Shown here piece by piece: positions 62,329 to 64,000 of a DNA stretch of 64,000 nt. The position numbers were made by a program, and so were the translations under genes. The notes under the pieces were generated by a model. That model was given only the letters and a program-made list of their open reading frames with translations. It searched no databases and was not told the origin of the DNA. The DNA lies in assembly GCA_945833835.1 (NCBI GenBank), contig CAMAFR010000004.1:18772-82771 (forward strand), written 5' to 3'. The DNA is from an uncultured Bacteroides sp. GTDB lineage: Bacteria > Bacteroidota > Bacteroidia > Bacteroidales > Bacteroidaceae. Each line of letters begins with the position of its first letter. The stretch's first letter is position 1.

Positions 62329-62820
62329 ATGGCAACCATAAAAATCAAGTTCCGTGCCTCTTCCGTCTCGGGGAAAGAAGGCACATTGTTCCTGCAAGTG
62401 ATTCACAGACGCGTGGCGCGACAGCTGTCCACCTGGTACAAGGTCTTTCCGGAGGAGTGGGATGCCGCCCGCCAAACGGTGGCGTTTCCGGAAGACGTGT
62501 CCCCTTACCGTAGCCGCTACCTTCGTGAGGAGCAGGCGGGCGACTTCCTGGCGTTTGCTACCCTGCTGGCCGGCCGGAAACGGGAAGAAGGGCGTATGTC
62601 CCTGGCCGCCAACTATCGGGCTACGCCCAACAGTTTCCGCCAGTTCCTGGAAGACCGCCCGCTCTCCTTCGAAGGAATGGACACATCGCTGATGCTGGGT
62701 TACGAGCATTACCTGAAGAAGCAAGGATTGTGCCCCAACACCACCTCTTTTTATATGCGCAACCTGAGGGCCATCTACAACCAGGCGGTGGAGCAGGGGC
62801 TGGCCGTTCTGCCTGGACAG
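62329..62820 (+). pseudogene. truncated tyrosine recombinase (N-terminal part)
   Basis: About 160 residues from ATG 62329 (MATIKIKFRASSVSGKEG) match the arm-binding and SAM-like core-binding domains of Bacteroides-type tyrosine recombinases, the group that includes DNA invertases and phage or transposon integrases. The match runs through LEDRPLSFEGMDTSLMLGYE and NTTSFYMRNLRAIYNQAVEQGLAV. The catalytic domain (R-H-R-Y) is missing: the reading frame passes straight into unrelated sequence at about 62820. Cannot be active as read. Confidence 0.72.
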
Positions 62821-62865
62821 TGTCTTTTACGGCCACATTGGCGGCAAGGGAGAGCAAACGTTCGG

Positions 62866-63411
62866 GTGGGTGGTAGTGATTTCTGCGAGAACCAGACGGA
62901 AATCAACACACCTATTTTCAAGTCGGCCGAGGAGGTGGTGGCCGACCTTGACCGCCACACCCGCCGCATTGAGGAACGGCTGGCCGCCGGACTCACCACC
63001 TACGGATGGACGATGGTGGCACTGACCGCCGCCTCGCCTTTGCTGGACGGCTCTTATTTCGAACCGGGGCGCGCCGGCGAAGACGTCTTCTGCGGCATGG
63101 CCTCGGTAAGGTGTTCGGAGATGGGATACTGGAACGGCTTCACCCCGGTGCTGGACTATACGGACACGCCCCGCTATGCCGCCACTATCCGGCGGTATGT
63201 GGACGAGGGACTGCTGGCCGCTCCCAGCGAACTGTACTATCCCATACGGCTGAAGCCGAGAGGGGCCAACAGCCTCGATACGCTGTTGCGCCACGGTGTG
63301 AACCATATCGAGCTGCGGATGATAGACCTCCACCCGCTGCTGCACGCAGGCATTGACCTCCGCGATGTGAAGTTCGCCCAACTGCTGATAGCCTGGGTGG
63401 CCGCACAGCCC
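62866..63411 (+). pseudogene. fragment of a GshA/GshF-type glutamate-cysteine ligase
   Basis: In the same frame as the recombinase piece, residues DFCENQTEINTPIF onward resemble the gamma-glutamylcysteine ligase domain. Matches include VALTAASPLLDGSYF (compare TASSPLYDGSF in GshF), YYPIRLKPRGANSL, VNHIELRMIDLHPL and DLRDVKFAQLLIAW. The N-terminal ATP-site portion is missing and the C-terminus is cut at about 63411. The stretch 62820-62866 between the two pieces could belong to either parent; in the +1 frame it reads GKGEQTFG. Assignment is by remembered family motifs, moderate confidence. Confidence 0.6.
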
Positions 63412-63896
63412 CGACACTGGCCCACAACGGGACGCTCTTTAACGAGACGCTGACCGGCCGTTTTGCCGATCAGCAAGACGGACAGACCGATTCCGAACGC
63501 ATCCTGCTCTATCTGATTGATACCGTCAATACGGAACAAAACCGGTTGGGCCGCGCGCTGACCGCCGATGAACGCTTTGCCTTGCTGGAGCAGCTGACCC
63601 TCCGTCTGTCGGTGGGCAACAAGCTGAACCTGCTGGTGTGGGACGGCACATACCTGTATGCACACAGCAATTATGCAGGCACGTTGCACTATTGCCATCC
63701 TACACCAGACAGTGTGCTGCTTTCCACGCGCCCGCTGGACAGCGTCGCTCCGGGTGAATGGCAGCCGCTGCCTTTCCTGCGACTTGTGGTGTACCGGGAT
63801 GGACAGGAGGTCTATACCGGCATACCGCTCAGTCAGGAATATTTCGACCCCGAAGAGAACTTCGAATATAAGGAGCTGGATTACGCCAACCTCTGA
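63412..63896 (+). pseudogene. C-terminal half of a class II glutamine amidotransferase-like protein
   Basis: In a frame shifted relative to the ligase fragment, LAHNGTLFNETLTGRFADQ followed by DGQTDSERILLYLID and GNKLNLLVWDGTYLYAHSN, then HPTPDSVLLSTRPL, match the YafJ/EgtC-type class II amidotransferase fold. The N-terminal nucleophile (MC) and first half are absent. An internal GTG or ATG could give a shorter open frame (ATG-like start at 63546) but not an active enzyme. Ends at a normal stop. Confidence 0.68.
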
Positions 63897-63945
63897 CATC
63901 GGGTGTGTAGAGAGACACCTCCATGCAATACGGCTGTATGTCCAT

Positions 63946-64000
63946 TAAGGTTAATAACCTTTCGCCACTAAGGTTAATAACCTTGCGGCGTTAAGGTTAA
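63946..64000. repeat. tandem palindromic repeats, 23-base period
   Basis: TAAGGTTAATAACCTT occurs at 63946-63961 and 63969-63984, and begins again at 63992, where the window ends. Each unit is an inverted repeat (AAGGTTA-A-TAACCTT) and the 7-base spacers differ (TCGCCAC, GCGGCGT). The array continues beyond the window. Nothing else is seen in 63897-63945. Confidence 0.8.

Noticed and set aside
63946..64000. Possible CRISPR array at the right edge
   Set aside because: Repeats are 16 bases and spacers only 7; CRISPR repeats and spacers are both much longer, and no cas gene is present.

Overview
The window reads as a chromosomal segment from a gut-type Bacteroidales bacterium (Bacteroidaceae; Bacteroides, Phocaeicola or Mediterranea-like) with fairly GC-rich codon use. 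Three things support this. There are two SusC/SusD pairs. There is a one-protein hybrid two-component regulator and a fused MurF-alanine racemase. Finally, the Bacteroidetes promoter element TAnnTTTG recurs upstream of genes, often with TTTG about 20 bases further upstream. I saw no tRNA, rRNA, CRISPR array or complete insertion sequence.

Layout. 0-8.4 kb: housekeeping genes on the + strand (lptB, tig, clpP, clpX, recQ, guaB), each with its own promoter or terminator signals. 8.5-16.1 kb: a tight + strand envelope cluster of three parvulin-type chaperones (one a lipoprotein, one SurA-like), an OstA-like protein, a 98-residue membrane protein, and mutL. 16.2-30.6 kb: a ROK regulator and a kelch mutarotase, divergently oriented, followed by a long - strand run: secreted GH2 beta-galactosidase, amino-acid permease, secreted M28 peptidase, rsgA, frr, and a large transglutaminase lipoprotein. 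A histidine phosphatase and a thioredoxin-like protein converge at about 30.1 kb. 30.8-37.6 kb: trkA and dxs (overlapping, - strand), then GSCFA hydrolase and murF-alr (overlapping, + strand). 37.9-47.1 kb: first glycan locus, with SusC (one-base frameshift), a long SusD, a secreted AXE1-like esterase and a convergent GH89 alpha-N-acetylglucosaminidase. 47.3-50.5 kb: a sulfur-handling operon (Cys/Met-metabolism PLP enzyme, E1-like ThiF/HesA protein with an internal deletion, DsrE-like and TusA-like proteins) followed by a LuxR-type response regulator. 50.6-62.2 kb: a fructan utilization locus on the - strand (fructokinase, sugar MFS transporter, GH32, SusD, SusC, and a BT1754-like fructose-sensing hybrid regulator). 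62.3-64 kb: three gene fragments joined head to tail (tyrosine recombinase N-terminus, GshA-type ligase, class II glutamine amidotransferase), then a 23-base-period palindromic repeat array that runs off the end.

How the genes fit together. The fructan locus is coherent: SusC/SusD import oligosaccharides, the GH32 releases fructose, the MFS protein imports it and the kinase phosphorylates it, with the hybrid regulator as fructose sensor. The regulator as read here, however, lacks its HATPase domain. The 8.5-16 kb cluster points to outer-membrane protein and lipopolysaccharide assembly. 

The most notable irregularities are in the right-hand part. The E1-like gene, the hybrid regulator and the terminal fragments all carry apparent internal deletions, and the first SusC has a homopolymer frameshift. 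These are either real gene decay or assembly/sequencing errors. Raw reads across the junctions near 40.47, 48.82, 60.83, 62.82-62.87 and 63.41 kb would decide.
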